DNA of 64,000 nt from Streptomyces diastaticus subsp. diastaticus (lineage in GTDB: Bacteria > Actinomycetota > Actinomycetes > Streptomycetales > Streptomycetaceae): the NCBI RefSeq assembly GCF_011170125.1, contig NZ_BLLN01000005.1:2356001-2420000 (forward strand), read 5' to 3'. The notes below the pieces were generated by a model. The model did not search any database. It saw only the letters and a program-made list of their open reading frames with translations, and had not been told where the DNA came from. Position numbers and translations under genes: made by a program. Each line of letters starts with the position of its first letter. Positions within the stretch are counted from its first letter, which is position 1. Positions 39,919-48,165 of this stretch are shown here, in pieces.

Positions 39919-40608
39919 TCAGTGCTGGTAGCCGTAGACGCCGCGGGACTGGTCGCGGACGAGGCGGCCCTTCTCCAGCTCGATGACGCGCTTGCGCATC
40001 TGGTCCACGATCTGCTGGTCGTGGGTGGCCATGACCACGGTGGTGCCGGTCCGGTTGATCCGGTCGAGCAGCTTCATGATGCCGACCGAGGTCTGCGGGT
40101 CGAGGTTGCCGGTCGGCTCGTCGGCGATGAGGAGCTTGGGACGGTTGACGAAGGCGCGGGCGATGGCGACGCGCTGCTGCTCACCACCGGACAGCTCGCC
40201 GGGCATCCGCTCCTCCTTGCCCCCGAGGCCGACCAGGTCGAGGACCTGCGGCACGGACTTGCGGATCTCGCCGCGGGACTTGCCGATGACCTCCTGCGCG
40301 AAGGCGACGTTCTGGGCCACCGTCTTGTTGGGCAGCAGCCGGAAGTCCTGGAAGACGGTGCCGAGCTGGCGCCGCATCTGCGGCACCTTCCAGTTGGAGA
40401 GCCGGGCCAGGTCCTTGCCGAGCACGTGGACCTGTCCCTGGCTGGTGCGCTCCTCGCGCAGGATCAGCCTGAGGAAGGTGGACTTGCCCGAACCGGACGA
40501 CCCCACGAGGAACACGAACTCGCCACGCTCGACCTCCAGGGAGACATCCCTGAGTGCGGGGCGGTTCTGCTTGGGGTAGGCCTTGGAGACATTGTCGAAT
40601 CGGATCAC
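39919..40608 (-). CDS. ftsE: Cell-division ATP-binding protein FtsE
   Basis: A 229-residue ABC ATPase: Walker [14 protein letters not shown]-loop [13 protein letters not shown], signature [15 protein letters not shown], Walker [13 protein letters not shown] and the H-loop MATHD. It energises FtsX. GTG start (40606-40608) with a weak ribosome binding site; it is the first gene of the ftsEX pair. Confidence 0.96.
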   Translation of the reverse strand: MIRFDNVSKAYPKQNRPALRDVSLEVERGEFVFLVGSSGSGKSTFLRLILREERTSQGQVHVLGKDLARLSNWKVPQMRRQLGTVFQDFRLLPNKTVAQNVAFAQEVIGKSRGEIRKSVPQVLDLVGLGGKEERMPGELSGGEQQRVAIARAFVNRPKLLIADEPTGNLDPQTSVGIMKLLDRINRTGTTVVMATHDQQIVDQMRKRVIELEKGRLVRDQSRGVYGYQH

Positions 40609-40644
40609 GAAAGCACCACGTGTCGCCGGGGGTAGGTGAGCGTG

Positions 40645-40650
40645 ACCCTA
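40645..40650 (-). promoter_or_regulatory. Candidate -10 element of ftsEX
   Basis: TAGGGT on the - strand, 37 bp before the ftsE GTG. No clear -35 is seen. The rest of the 301-bp divergent gap (40609-40909) has no supported gene. Confidence 0.35.
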
Positions 40651-40909
40651 CGCGAAGGCGATGTGAGGGCGCAGGCGACGGTCCGTGATGCGCGCTTGTT
40701 CCGGGCATCTTCCGGACAATGCGGGTCAAGGGCGCCCTCCGCGCGCCCGCGCGAGGGGGTACGCGCCGCCCGGACCGCGCCCCGGCGCCCGGAAGCTGGC
40801 ACAGTGGAAGAAGGCCCCGGGGAACGCGGGCGACGCCGTCGGCGTTGACGCCGGTGGGGCCCGGTCCGAGCGGCGCGTGGTCCCGCCCGGGCGCGGGAGA
40901 GGAGAGCGG

Positions 40910-41101
40910 ATGACCTACGACAGGCTGGTGTGCGCCAACTGCGCCTCGCCGGTCAGCGAGGGCCGCTGCGCCGTGTGCCGGGCGCACCGCGAGCGGATGC
41001 GCCAGGAAGGCCCCTTCGGCGGACTGAGCCCGGCGGTGCTGGCGGCCCTGGCCGGAGTGCTGCTGCTGGCCCTCGCCCTGCTGGTCGCACAGGCCGCCTG
41101 A
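40910..41101 (+). CDS. Small zinc-ribbon single-pass membrane protein
   Basis: A 63-residue protein: MTYDRLVCANCASPVSEGRC..CRAHRER with two CxxC pairs (zinc ribbon, residues 8-26), then one C-terminal membrane helix (AVLAALAGVLLLALALLVAQ). The start has GGAGAG 5 nt upstream. It is divergent from ftsE. I know of no function; similar short ribbon-plus-helix proteins are common in actinobacteria. Confidence 0.8.
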   Translation: MTYDRLVCANCASPVSEGRCAVCRAHRERMRQEGPFGGLSPAVLAALAGVLLLALALLVAQAA

Positions 41102-41142
41102 GCAGGCGCCCGCCCGCCGCGCGCACGGCCGCCGGAACGGCC

Positions 41143-41188
41143 CGAGGGGCCGGTACGGACGCCGGCTGCGTCCGCGACCGGCCCCTCG
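41143..41188. terminator. Bidirectional hairpin between convergent genes
   Basis: CGAGGGGCCGGT and ACCGGCCCCTCG enclose an inner CGGACG/CGTCCG stem. It separates the zinc-ribbon gene (+) from the LAETG protein gene (-). Confidence 0.75.
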
Positions 41189-41278
41189 GCCTTGCGCGTG
41201 TCCTACGGTCCGTACGGGCGCGGGGGCCGGTACGGACGGCTCACCCGGCGTGCCGGGTCACCGCTGCCGAGCCGCGGC

Positions 41279-42001
41279 TCAGGCGGCGGCGCCACCGTCA
41301 CGGCCGCCCACGAGGCGGGGCAGCAGCCGGAAGCCGATGCCGCCCGCGATCATGGTGGCCGCCCCGACCAGCAGGAAGGTGGTCTCGGCGGCGCCGGTCT
41401 CGGCCAGCTCCTCCTTGGCCTTGCCCTGCGCGACGGGCTGCTGCCCGGCGCTGTCGGGGTTCGTGTTCACGTCGTCACCGGTACCGCCGTTGGGGTCCGT
41501 GCCGTTGCCGTCACCCGGGAGGGTGGGGTCGACGCTCGGGTCCTCGGACGGGTCCGGGGTGCCGGGCTCGCTCGGGTCCGGCGTACCGGGCTCCGTCGGG
41601 TCCGGGGTGCCCGGGTCGGTGGGCTCGTCCGTCGGGTCCGGGGTGCCCGGGTCCGTCGGCTCGTCCGTCGGGTCCGGGGTGCCCGGGTCCGTCGGCTCGT
41701 CCGTCGGGTCCGGCGTACCGGGGTCCGTCGGCTCGTCCGTCGGGTCCGGGGTGCCCGGGTCCGTCGGCTCGCCCGTCGGGATCTCGGTGGGCTCGGTCGG
41801 CGACGGCTCCGGGTCGTCGCCGTCGGCCTGGACGCCGAGTTCGAGACCCTGCTCGTCGGCGGTCACGGAGGTGCCGAGGCCACCGGCCTCCGCGTCGACG
41901 CTGAGGGCCTGGGCGGCCCCCGCGGCGGTCAGCGAGGCACCTGCGGCGATCACGGCACCGGCCGCGATCCGTGCCACGCGAATCCGCGTCTTCTTGGTCA
42001 T
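41279..42001 (-). CDS. Sortase-anchored surface protein with 12-residue repeats
   Basis: A 240-residue exported protein. Residues 1-33 are a signal peptide (RIRVARIAAGAVIAAGASLTAAGAAQA). The middle is a proline/threonine/aspartate stalk with five units of (D/G)EPTDPGTPDPT followed by shorter EPGTPDPS units. The C-terminus is a sorting signal: LAETG (199-203), a hydrophobic segment (TTFLLVGAATMIAGGIGF) and a positively charged tail. LAxTG is the motif of class E sortases in Streptomyces, so the protein should be covalently linked to peptidoglycan. No globular domain remains, so it looks like a wall stalk or spacer. RBS is GGGGG upstream of the ATG. Confidence 0.9.
   Translation of the reverse strand: MTKKTRIRVARIAAGAVIAAGASLTAAGAAQALSVDAEAGGLGTSVTADEQGLELGVQADGDDPEPSPTEPTEIPTGEPTDPGTPDPTDEPTDPGTPDPTDEPTDPGTPDPTDEPTDPGTPDPTDEPTDPGTPDPTEPGTPDPSEPGTPDPSEDPSVDPTLPGDGNGTDPNGGTGDDVNTNPDSAGQQPVAQGKAKEELAETGAAETTFLLVGAATMIAGGIGFRLLPRLVGGRDGGAAA
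41594..41773 (-). repeat. Five 36-bp tandem repeats
   Basis: Coding repeats of the LAETG protein stalk; five 36-bp units, each giving 12 residues. Units are nearly identical at the DNA level, with a few third-position changes (GGGGTGCCC vs GGCGTACCG), suggesting recent expansion. Confidence 0.9.
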
Positions 42002-42129
42002 CTGCCTGCTACCCCCTGTAGCTCATTCGTCAAGGAAGCAGCGCCAGGGGCAGGCGGACACCGGGGGCTCATGAGATCCCGCCCCCCGTTTCGCTCACAC
42101 ATGCCCCAGTGAAACGCATGCCGCGCGTC

Positions 42130-42158
42130 AGCCTTGCCAGTTTCCGAGGGAGCGTCAA
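42130..42158 (-). promoter_or_regulatory. Promoter of the LAETG protein gene
   Basis: TTGACG (42153-42158) and AAGGCT (42130-42135) on the - strand, 17 bp apart, leave a leader of about 120 nt. The 324-bp gap (42002-42325) also holds the prfB terminator and no gene. Confidence 0.5.
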
Positions 42159-42224
42159 GGCCGTTGCGTACGCGATGTCAGGTATGCGATGACTTGGCGG
42201 TGTGATGGTGTGGTGACTGTGACG

Positions 42225-42262
42225 AAAAAGGCAACTGCCACCTCTCGGGCGGCAGTTGCCTT
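42225..42262 (-). terminator. prfB rho-independent terminator
   Basis: AAGGCAACTGCC and GGCAGTTGCCTT form a 12-bp stem, followed on the - strand by a T-tract (TTTTT). One of the few classical terminators in the window. Confidence 0.9.
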
Positions 42263-42325
42263 GTCGACAAAGAGCGCGGGACGGGGAGTTCCGGGCGGGG
42301 CCGCGCGGACCCGGCCGGTACGTCC

Positions 42326-43441
42326 TTACCCGGCCTGCTGTTCGCGCTGCTTGCGCCAGCGAATCCCGGCCTCCAGGAAGCCGTCGATCTCGCCGTTGAA
42401 GACGGCGTCCGGGTTGCCCATCTCCGCCTCCGTCCGCAGGTCCTTGACCATCTGGTACGGGTGGAGGACGTAGCTGCGCATCTGGTTGCCCCAGGAGTTG
42501 CCGCCGTCGCCCTTGAGGGCGTCCATCTTGGCCTGCTCCTCCTGGCGCCGCCGCTCCAGCAGCTTGGCCTGGAGGACGTTCATCGCGGACGCCTTGTTCT
42601 GGATCTGCGAGCGCTCGTTCTGGCAGGAGACGACGATGCCCGTGGGCAGGTGGGTCAGGCGGACCGCCGAGTCGGTCGTGTTGACGCCCTGACCGCCGGG
42701 GCCCGACGAGCGGTACACGTCGACCCGCAGCTCCGACTCATCGATCTCGATGTGGTCGGTCTGCTCGACCACGGGGAGCACCTCGACGCCCGCGAAGGAG
42801 GTCTGGCGACGGCCCTGGTTGTCGAACGGGGAGATGCGCACCAGGCGGTGCGTGCCCTGCTCGACCGAGAGCGTGCCGTAGGCGTACGGGGCCTGGACGG
42901 CGAAGGTGGTCGACTTGATGCCGGCCTCCTCCGCGTACGAGGTCTCGTAGACCTCGGTCTTGTAGCCGCGCTGCTCGGCCCAGCGCAGGTACATCCGCTG
43001 GAGCTTCTCCGCGAAGTCGGCCGCGTCGACGCCACCGGCCTCGGCCCGGATGTTCACCAGGGCCTCACGGGCGTCGTACTCGCCGGAGAGGAGGGTACGG
43101 ACCTCCATCTCGTCCAGCGCTTTGCGGACCGCCGCAAGCTCGCCCTCGGCCTCGGCGCGGGTGTCGGCGTCGTCCTCCGCCTCGGCCAGCTCGAAGAGGA
43201 CCGCGAGGTCGTCCAGCCGCGAGCGCAAAGCCTCGGTCTTGCGGACCTCGGCCTGGAGGTGGGAAAGCTTGCTGGTGATCTTCTGGGCCGCTTCGGGGTC
43301 GTCCCAGAGGGACGGGGCCGCTGCCTGCTCCTCGAGCACGGCGATTTCTTCCCTCAGCCTGCCGAGGTCGAGGACGGCCTCGATCGACTCCATGGTGGAG
43401 GAGAGGGACTTCAGCTCTTCGGATACATCGACGACTGCCAC
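42326..43441 (-). CDS. prfB: Peptide chain release factor 2
   Basis: A 371-residue RF2 that reads UGA and UAA. The stop-codon-recognition tripeptide SPF (RISPFDNQG) marks RF2 rather than RF1, and the catalytic GGQ is in [10 protein letters not shown] (about residue 248). The GTG start at 43439-43441 is followed by [11 protein letters not shown]. No E. coli-type UGA frameshift site is visible near codon 25, so the usual RF2 autoregulation is absent. TACGCT lies 6 nt before the GTG with no ribosome binding site, which suggests a leaderless mRNA. It follows pkaB with a 299-bp gap (43442-43740) in which I see no gene. Confidence 0.95.
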   Translation of the reverse strand: MAVVDVSEELKSLSSTMESIEAVLDLGRLREEIAVLEEQAAAPSLWDDPEAAQKITSKLSHLQAEVRKTEALRSRLDDLAVLFELAEAEDDADTRAEAEGELAAVRKALDEMEVRTLLSGEYDAREALVNIRAEAGGVDAADFAEKLQRMYLRWAEQRGYKTEVYETSYAEEAGIKSTTFAVQAPYAYGTLSVEQGTHRLVRISPFDNQGRRQTSFAGVEVLPVVEQTDHIEIDESELRVDVYRSSGPGGQGVNTTDSAVRLTHLPTGIVVSCQNERSQIQNKASAMNVLQAKLLERRRQEEQAKMDALKGDGGNSWGNQMRSYVLHPYQMVKDLRTEAEMGNPDAVFNGEIDGFLEAGIRWRKQREQQAG

Positions 43442-43740
43442 GCATCCAGCGTAACGGCTGCGGGGCCGTGCCCGGGCGGGGCGGGGTCGCCGCGGGCCCG
43501 GCCGCCGGGCCGAGGGGGCGCCGGAACGGCCTCGGCAGGGGGCGGCTCGCGCCGGGCGGGCGCGTGGGGTGCGGCTTGTCACAGCCTCGCCCGTGCGAGG
43601 CGGGCCGGGGGGCCGGGCCGACGGGCCGGGAGGCCGGCGGGCCGTCGCGGCCGCCTCCGCCGCGGATGCTCCCGGACGCCGACGGCTCGGGCCGGCCCCC
43701 GCCCCGGTCGGACGCCGTCCCCAGCCGTCCCCAGCCGTCC

Positions 43741-45003
43741 TCACGGGCCCGTGCCGGGGCCGTGCCGGACCGGGGCCGTGGGGGACGGGGGGTCGGACTG
43801 GGTGGCGGCGTAGCCGGCGACGGCGAGGGCTACCGCGGTGGCGGCCGCGGCCAGGGTGAGGCGCAGACGGCGGCGTCGCTGTTCGGCGCGGTGGCGGGCG
43901 GAGCCGGGGCGCGGGGCGCCGGCCGCCCGGGGAGCGCGGGCGGTGCCGCGGGCGCCGCCGGCCAGCTCGTCGGGGGCCGGGACGCGCATGCTGGTGTGGG
44001 TGTCGCGGTTGGCGCCGTCGCGCGCCGGGGCCCCGGGGACGAGGGAGACGGCGGCGCGCCGGGGTGTGTCCCGGGCGGGGGCCGCCGGCTCCTCGGGGGC
44101 GGCGGGCGGCTCGGTCTCGTCGGAGTCGGGCTCGTCGACCTCCAGCGGCGCGATCCCCACGAGTCCCGGCAGCTGCTCCCGCAACCGGGCCGCCAGTTCG
44201 GCCGCGCGCAGCCGGGAGGCGGGGGCCTTGGCCAGGCACTGGACGAGGAGTTGCCACAGTTCCTCGGGGATGCCGGGCAGCGGCACCACGGTCTCGGTGA
44301 CGTGCCGGCGCAGTACCGCCCCGGGGTGCCCGCCGCCGAACGGCGTGAACCCGGCCAGCAGCTCGTACAGCACGGTGGCGAGGGCGTAGATGTCGACGGC
44401 GGCGCGGGGCGGCAGGCCCTCGACGATCTCGGGCGCGAGGTAGTCGGGCGTGCCGATGATCTTGGTGGCGGGAGCCCGTCCCGCGGCCCGTTCCGGGGTG
44501 CGGCGCGGGGTGTCGATGAGCTTGGCGACACCGAAGTCGGTGAGGAGCGCCGGGTGGGCGCCGCCCGGGCCGATCGGCCCCTCCATGTCGAGGAGGACGT
44601 TCTCGGGCTTCACGTCGCGGTGGACGACGCCGGCGGCGTGCGCGGCGGCCAGCCCGTCGGCGATGTCGGCGGTGATGGCGACGGCGGCCTCGGGGGCGAG
44701 CCGGCGCTCGCGGTTGAGCCGGGTGCGCAGGTCGGTCCCTCGGACCAGGTCCATGACCAGGGCGAGGTCGTTGCCGTCCACGACGAGATCGCGCACGGCG
44801 ACCACGTGCGGGTGGTCGAGGCCGAGCAGCGCGGTCCGCTCCTGCACGAAGCGGCCGACGAGTTCCTGGTCGGCGGCGAGGTCGTCGCGGAGGATCTTCA
44901 CGGCGACGGGCCCCTCGGGTCCCTCGCCGAGCCACACCGTCCCGGCGCTGCCGCGGCCCAGGATCTGGTGGGCGGTGTACCGGCTGCCGATCTTCCGTGC
45001 CAA
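43741..45003 (-). CDS. pkaB: Membrane Ser/Thr protein kinase PkaB
   Basis: A 420-residue eukaryote-type kinase: glycine loop [12 protein letters not shown], Lys in VAVKIL, catalytic [14 protein letters not shown] in TDFGVAKL, and APE as [10 protein letters not shown] juxtamembrane linker rich in Pro/Ala/Glu leads to one membrane helix near the C-terminus ([21 protein letters not shown]) and a short outer tail. I chose the TTG at 45001-45003 because GGAG lies 5 nt upstream and the kinase domain starts at once; this also gives a length close to PkaB of S. coelicolor (memory). It lies downstream of pkaA. Substrates unknown. Confidence 0.92.
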   Translation of the reverse strand: MARKIGSRYTAHQILGRGSAGTVWLGEGPEGPVAVKILRDDLAADQELVGRFVQERTALLGLDHPHVVAVRDLVVDGNDLALVMDLVRGTDLRTRLNRERRLAPEAAVAITADIADGLAAAHAAGVVHRDVKPENVLLDMEGPIGPGGAHPALLTDFGVAKLIDTPRRTPERAAGRAPATKIIGTPDYLAPEIVEGLPPRAAVDIYALATVLYELLAGFTPFGGGHPGAVLRRHVTETVVPLPGIPEELWQLLVQCLAKAPASRLRAAELAARLREQLPGLVGIAPLEVDEPDSDETEPPAAPEEPAAPARDTPRRAAVSLVPGAPARDGANRDTHTSMRVPAPDELAGGARGTARAPRAAGAPRPGSARHRAEQRRRRLRLTLAAAATAVALAVAGYAATQSDPPSPTAPVRHGPGTGP

Positions 45004-45338
45004 GTCTGCTCCGACGTGTCGGGCCCCGGGGGCGCGCCGCGGGGAATGAGGGGGTGGGGGCACCGCTGGGCGGGGGCGGCCTGCTCCGGCCCGCCCGGCG
45101 TACGTCCGCGCCGCCCGCCCGGTCAAAATACGCGCCGTCGGCGGACGGCCGTGGCCGGGTCGACGGTGCGGGCCGTCACGACGCCGGGTTTTGCCCTGTT
45201 TCCCCTGGGTTCGGGTCCGAAATCCGCCAGGTCACGTGTCGACTTGTCTGCTCACCCGGCGCTCCGGGCGGCGCCGGGGCCGGGCGCGGGCGGACGCGTC
45301 GCGGCCCGGCCGTCTGCCAGGGGGTGTGCGGACACCTC

Positions 45339-46985
45339 CTAGAAGCTGCCGACCCAGTCGGCGATCGACTCCACCCAGCCGGTGAGCTGCTCCCAGTACC
45401 CCTTGCCGGTGCCGACCCACTCCTGGAGCGGGGTCAGCTCCCAGATCAGCCAGCCGGCGACGAAGAGGATCACCAGTGTGAAGAGGCAGCCCTTGAGGCA
45501 GCCGAGGCCGGGGATGCGCATGGGGTTGGCGCTGCGGCGGCGCGGCTCGCGGGGCTCCCGCGGGGGCCGCTCGGCGCGCCGCGGCGGCTCCGGCTCGTAC
45601 CGCTGGGGCTGCGGCGGGGGCGGCGGGGGCGGCGCGTACCGCTGCGGCTGGGGCGGGGGCGGTGCGGCGTACTGCTGCTGGTTCGGGTAGGGCTGCGGCG
45701 GCGGGGCCTGCTGGTGGCGCCGGTCGTCGTAGCCGCCCTGGCCCTGGCCGGGGGCGGGGGGTGCGGGGCGGCGCTGGGGGCGGCGGCGCAGCGGGTCCTC
45801 GCCCGGGTCGAGGTACTGGACCTGGGTCTGCTCGTTGCGGTCCCGGGCGGCCCGGAGCTGGTTCTGCCAGGGGTGCGGGTCGTCCGGGTTCTGGCCGGGC
45901 GGCACCGGCGGCATCATCGCGGTCGGGTCGGCGTCGCCGCCCGCTCCCGGGCCGGTGTTCGGCAGGACGCTGGTGGCGGCGGCCGGGTCGTGGGTGCCGG
46001 GGGCGCCGGTGGTGGGCAGGACGGTGGTGGCGGCGTTCGGGTCGCCGCCCTCCTCCTGCGGGACCGGGGCCGGGGACGGGTCGGGGGTGAGCAGCGCGCC
46101 GACGCCCTCGGCGGCGGCGATCTGCGCGCTGGAGGCGTGCACGCCGACACCCTGGCCGACGGTGCGCAGGGCGCGCGCGAGGTTCTCGGCGCTGGGCCGC
46201 TCGTCCGGGTTCTTGCGCAGGCAGCGCTCGACCACGGTCCACAGGGGCTCGGGGACGTTCGCGGGCCGGGTGGGCTCCTCCTCCAGGTGCCGGTGGAGGA
46301 CTTCGAGGGCGGTGCCCCCGGCGAACGGCGGGCGGCCGGTCAGCAGCTCGTAGAGGAGGATGCCGGCGCCGTAGACGTCGACGGCGGAGGTCTGCGGGCG
46401 GCCCTCGGCCGACTCGGGCGCCACGTAGGCCGGGGTGCCGACGAACTCGTGGGTGCGGGTGAGCCCCGGCGAGTCGGCGAGGCGGGCGATGCCGAAGTCC
46501 GTGAGGAGCGGGTGGAGTTCGCCGTCGGACTCGCGGAGCAGCACGTTGGCCGGCTTGAGGTCGCGGTGCACGACGCCGTCGGCGTGGCTGGCGGCGAGCG
46601 CGTCGGCGACCTGCGCGGTGAGCAGGCTCGCGGCGACCGGGGAGAGCGGCCCGTTCTCCCGCAGGTGGCGGTGGAGGTCGGGGCCGTCCACCAGGTCCAT
46701 CACGAGGGCGAGCAGGTCGCCCTCGACGACCAGGTCGCGGACCTGGACGATGTTGGGGTGGGTGAGGCGGAGCAGGACCGAGCGCTCGCGCAGGAAGCGC
46801 ATCACGATGTCCGGGTCGCTCGCCAGCTCCTCCTTGAGGACCTTGATCGCGACGGTCTCCCCCGGGCTGCCGGTGACGGCCGCCTCCGCTCCGGCGGGCA
46901 CGGTCTGACGGGCCCGCCAGACGGTGCCGGTGGCGCCGCGCCCGAGCGGCTCCTCCAGGAGGTACTTGCTGCCTACCGGCCGCAC
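45339..46985 (-). CDS. pkaA: Membrane Ser/Thr protein kinase PkaA
   Basis: A 548-residue kinase: glycine loop LGRGATGTVWRA, VAIKVLKEEL, HRDLKPANVLL, DFG in TDFGIARLA, YVAPESAEG. A linker of about 200 residues follows, very rich in Pro, Gln and Tyr, then one membrane helix (LFTLVILFVAGWLIWEL) and a short outer tail. The glycine loop is interrupted only by a small insert (PAGAEAAVTGSPGE). GTG start at 46983-46985 with GGGAG about 9 nt upstream. It is the partner of pkaB downstream; a 335-bp gap separates them (45004-45338, no gene seen, no clear promoter). Confidence 0.93.
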   Translation of the reverse strand: MRPVGSKYLLEEPLGRGATGTVWRARQTVPAGAEAAVTGSPGETVAIKVLKEELASDPDIVMRFLRERSVLLRLTHPNIVQVRDLVVEGDLLALVMDLVDGPDLHRHLRENGPLSPVAASLLTAQVADALAASHADGVVHRDLKPANVLLRESDGELHPLLTDFGIARLADSPGLTRTHEFVGTPAYVAPESAEGRPQTSAVDVYGAGILLYELLTGRPPFAGGTALEVLHRHLEEEPTRPANVPEPLWTVVERCLRKNPDERPSAENLARALRTVGQGVGVHASSAQIAAAEGVGALLTPDPSPAPVPQEEGGDPNAATTVLPTTGAPGTHDPAAATSVLPNTGPGAGGDADPTAMMPPVPPGQNPDDPHPWQNQLRAARDRNEQTQVQYLDPGEDPLRRRPQRRPAPPAPGQGQGGYDDRRHQQAPPPQPYPNQQQYAAPPPPQPQRYAPPPPPPPQPQRYEPEPPRRAERPPREPREPRRRSANPMRIPGLGCLKGCLFTLVILFVAGWLIWELTPLQEWVGTGKGYWEQLTGWVESIADWVGSF

Positions 46986-47250
46986 GTCATGCGCTCCCTG
47001 CTGATCAGGTCGGTCCGGCGCCCGCCCGGGGGCGCCGATCCTGGTCGGTGTGGTGTCTTCGGTCGGATGCTTCGGTGCCGGGTCCGGGCCCCGGTGGGGT
47101 CCGTACCCGCCCGGCGGCGTACTCAGCCCACCGGACCCCGGGTCCGGCGCGCGTACGGCGACCGGCGGCCGCGCGGACCGCCCGGGAGGCCGCCCCGCGG
47201 GGCGGCCTCCGGTCACCGGTGAGGCGAACCGCTCCCGGATGTTCCGGACC

Positions 47251-47281
47251 ACTGTAGTGCCGACCGCCCCGCACCGGTCAG
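47251..47281 (-). promoter_or_regulatory. Candidate pkaA promoter with long leader
   Basis: On the - strand CTGACC (47276-47281) and TACAGT (47251-47256) with a 19-bp spacer, giving a leader of about 260 nt before the PkaA GTG. Confidence 0.4.
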
Positions 47282-48049
47282 CCGTCCGGGCGTGGGACCG
47301 CACACGCGTACGAGAACGCGGACGGCGAACGTGACGTGACCCGCACCGGGGCCCGGGCGGGCCCTCGACGCTCGCACGGCACGGCCGCCCCGGACGCTCC
47401 GGGCGCCCGGAGCGGCCCGGTGGCCTGCCCGCCGCGCGGGGCGGCCCGTCCCCCCGCCTGACGCGGCCCGCCCGGCACGGGGCGGACTCCGGCACGTGAG
47501 AGGCGGCTCACCCCTGCGCGAGCACCGGCGGCCGACGGGCCCCCGGCACCGCACCGCCTCGCCTCGCCTCGCCTCGCGGCGAACGTCCGCCCCCGCGACA
47601 GACACGGCCGCGCGCGGACGGGCGGGAACGCGCCGTCCCGTGTGGGGCGAAGAGCCGACACCTGCACCCTGACGCGTCCCCGGCCACGCGCACCCTCGGT
47701 GCGCCGGCCCCCCGCGCCCCCGCTTCTGTGACCCACCCGCTGCAAAGGGCCGGCCTGTCCGATGACCGCGCGTGCGGCGGCGCCTCCCCGCGTACGCGCC
47801 GGACCGGCGCGGCGCCGCGGCCGTCCGCTGACCGGACTGCCGAGAACGCGCCGATCACCGGTCCGCCGGGCGCCCCTCCCCGCCGGAGCGGCGCCCGGGG
47901 TGCGGCGCGGTGCCGGTGGCCCGCCGCCCGTGTGCGCGGGCCCCCGCGCGTACCGGCCACATCCCCGGCGTCCCTCGCCGGTCCCGCCGGGACTTTTCCG
48001 AACAGAGATGGCCCAATCAAGATCACTTACTGTTGGCCGGGGCGCGCGT
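47282..48049. other. Gene-free stretch between pkaA and the FHA gene
   Basis: About 770 bp with no convincing gene: the open frames present have no domain-like sequence, are Arg/Ala/Gly/Pro-rich in several frames at once, and lack ribosome binding sites. A GCCTC direct repeat (four to five copies, 47554-47580) is the only low-complexity feature seen. Confidence 0.6.
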
Positions 48050-48067
48050 TGTCACCGGCAAGTGACA
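48050..48067. promoter_or_regulatory. Inverted repeat TGTCAC-N6-GTGACA before the FHA gene
   Basis: Perfect 6+6 dyad with a 6-bp spacer, within an unusually AT-containing stretch (48010-48070) and about 100 bp upstream of the FHA-protein start. A candidate operator or cis element. Confidence 0.45.
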
Positions 48068-48165
48068 GGATGCCCCCGATGTACTGGCCGACGGGCCGGT
48101 GCGCGGCGGGTGTTCGGGCTGGTGAGCCTCCCGCCGTCCCGGCGCAGAAGGGACCGCTGACCGCG

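Noticed and set aside
41594-41773. Five 36-bp repeats considered as a CRISPR array
   Set aside because: Units are contiguous without spacers and encode an in-frame Pro/Thr/Asp stalk; no cas genes nearby.
43442-44935. The prfB frame is open upstream through the pkaB gene
   Set aside because: High-GC DNA leaves alternative frames open; the extension is low-complexity Arg/Pro/Gly and RF2 has its normal length from 43441.
47278-48026. Two - strand ORFs of 155 and 172 residues in the kinase/FHA gap
   Set aside because: They overlap each other, lack ribosome binding sites and domain-like sequence, and contain Arg/Gly/Ala runs typical of noncoding high-GC frames.
47728-48165. In-frame extension of the FHA protein upstream to 47728
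   Set aside because: The added sequence has no domain-like character and covers a promoter-like AT-richer patch with a dyad; the YukD-like fold begins at 48166.
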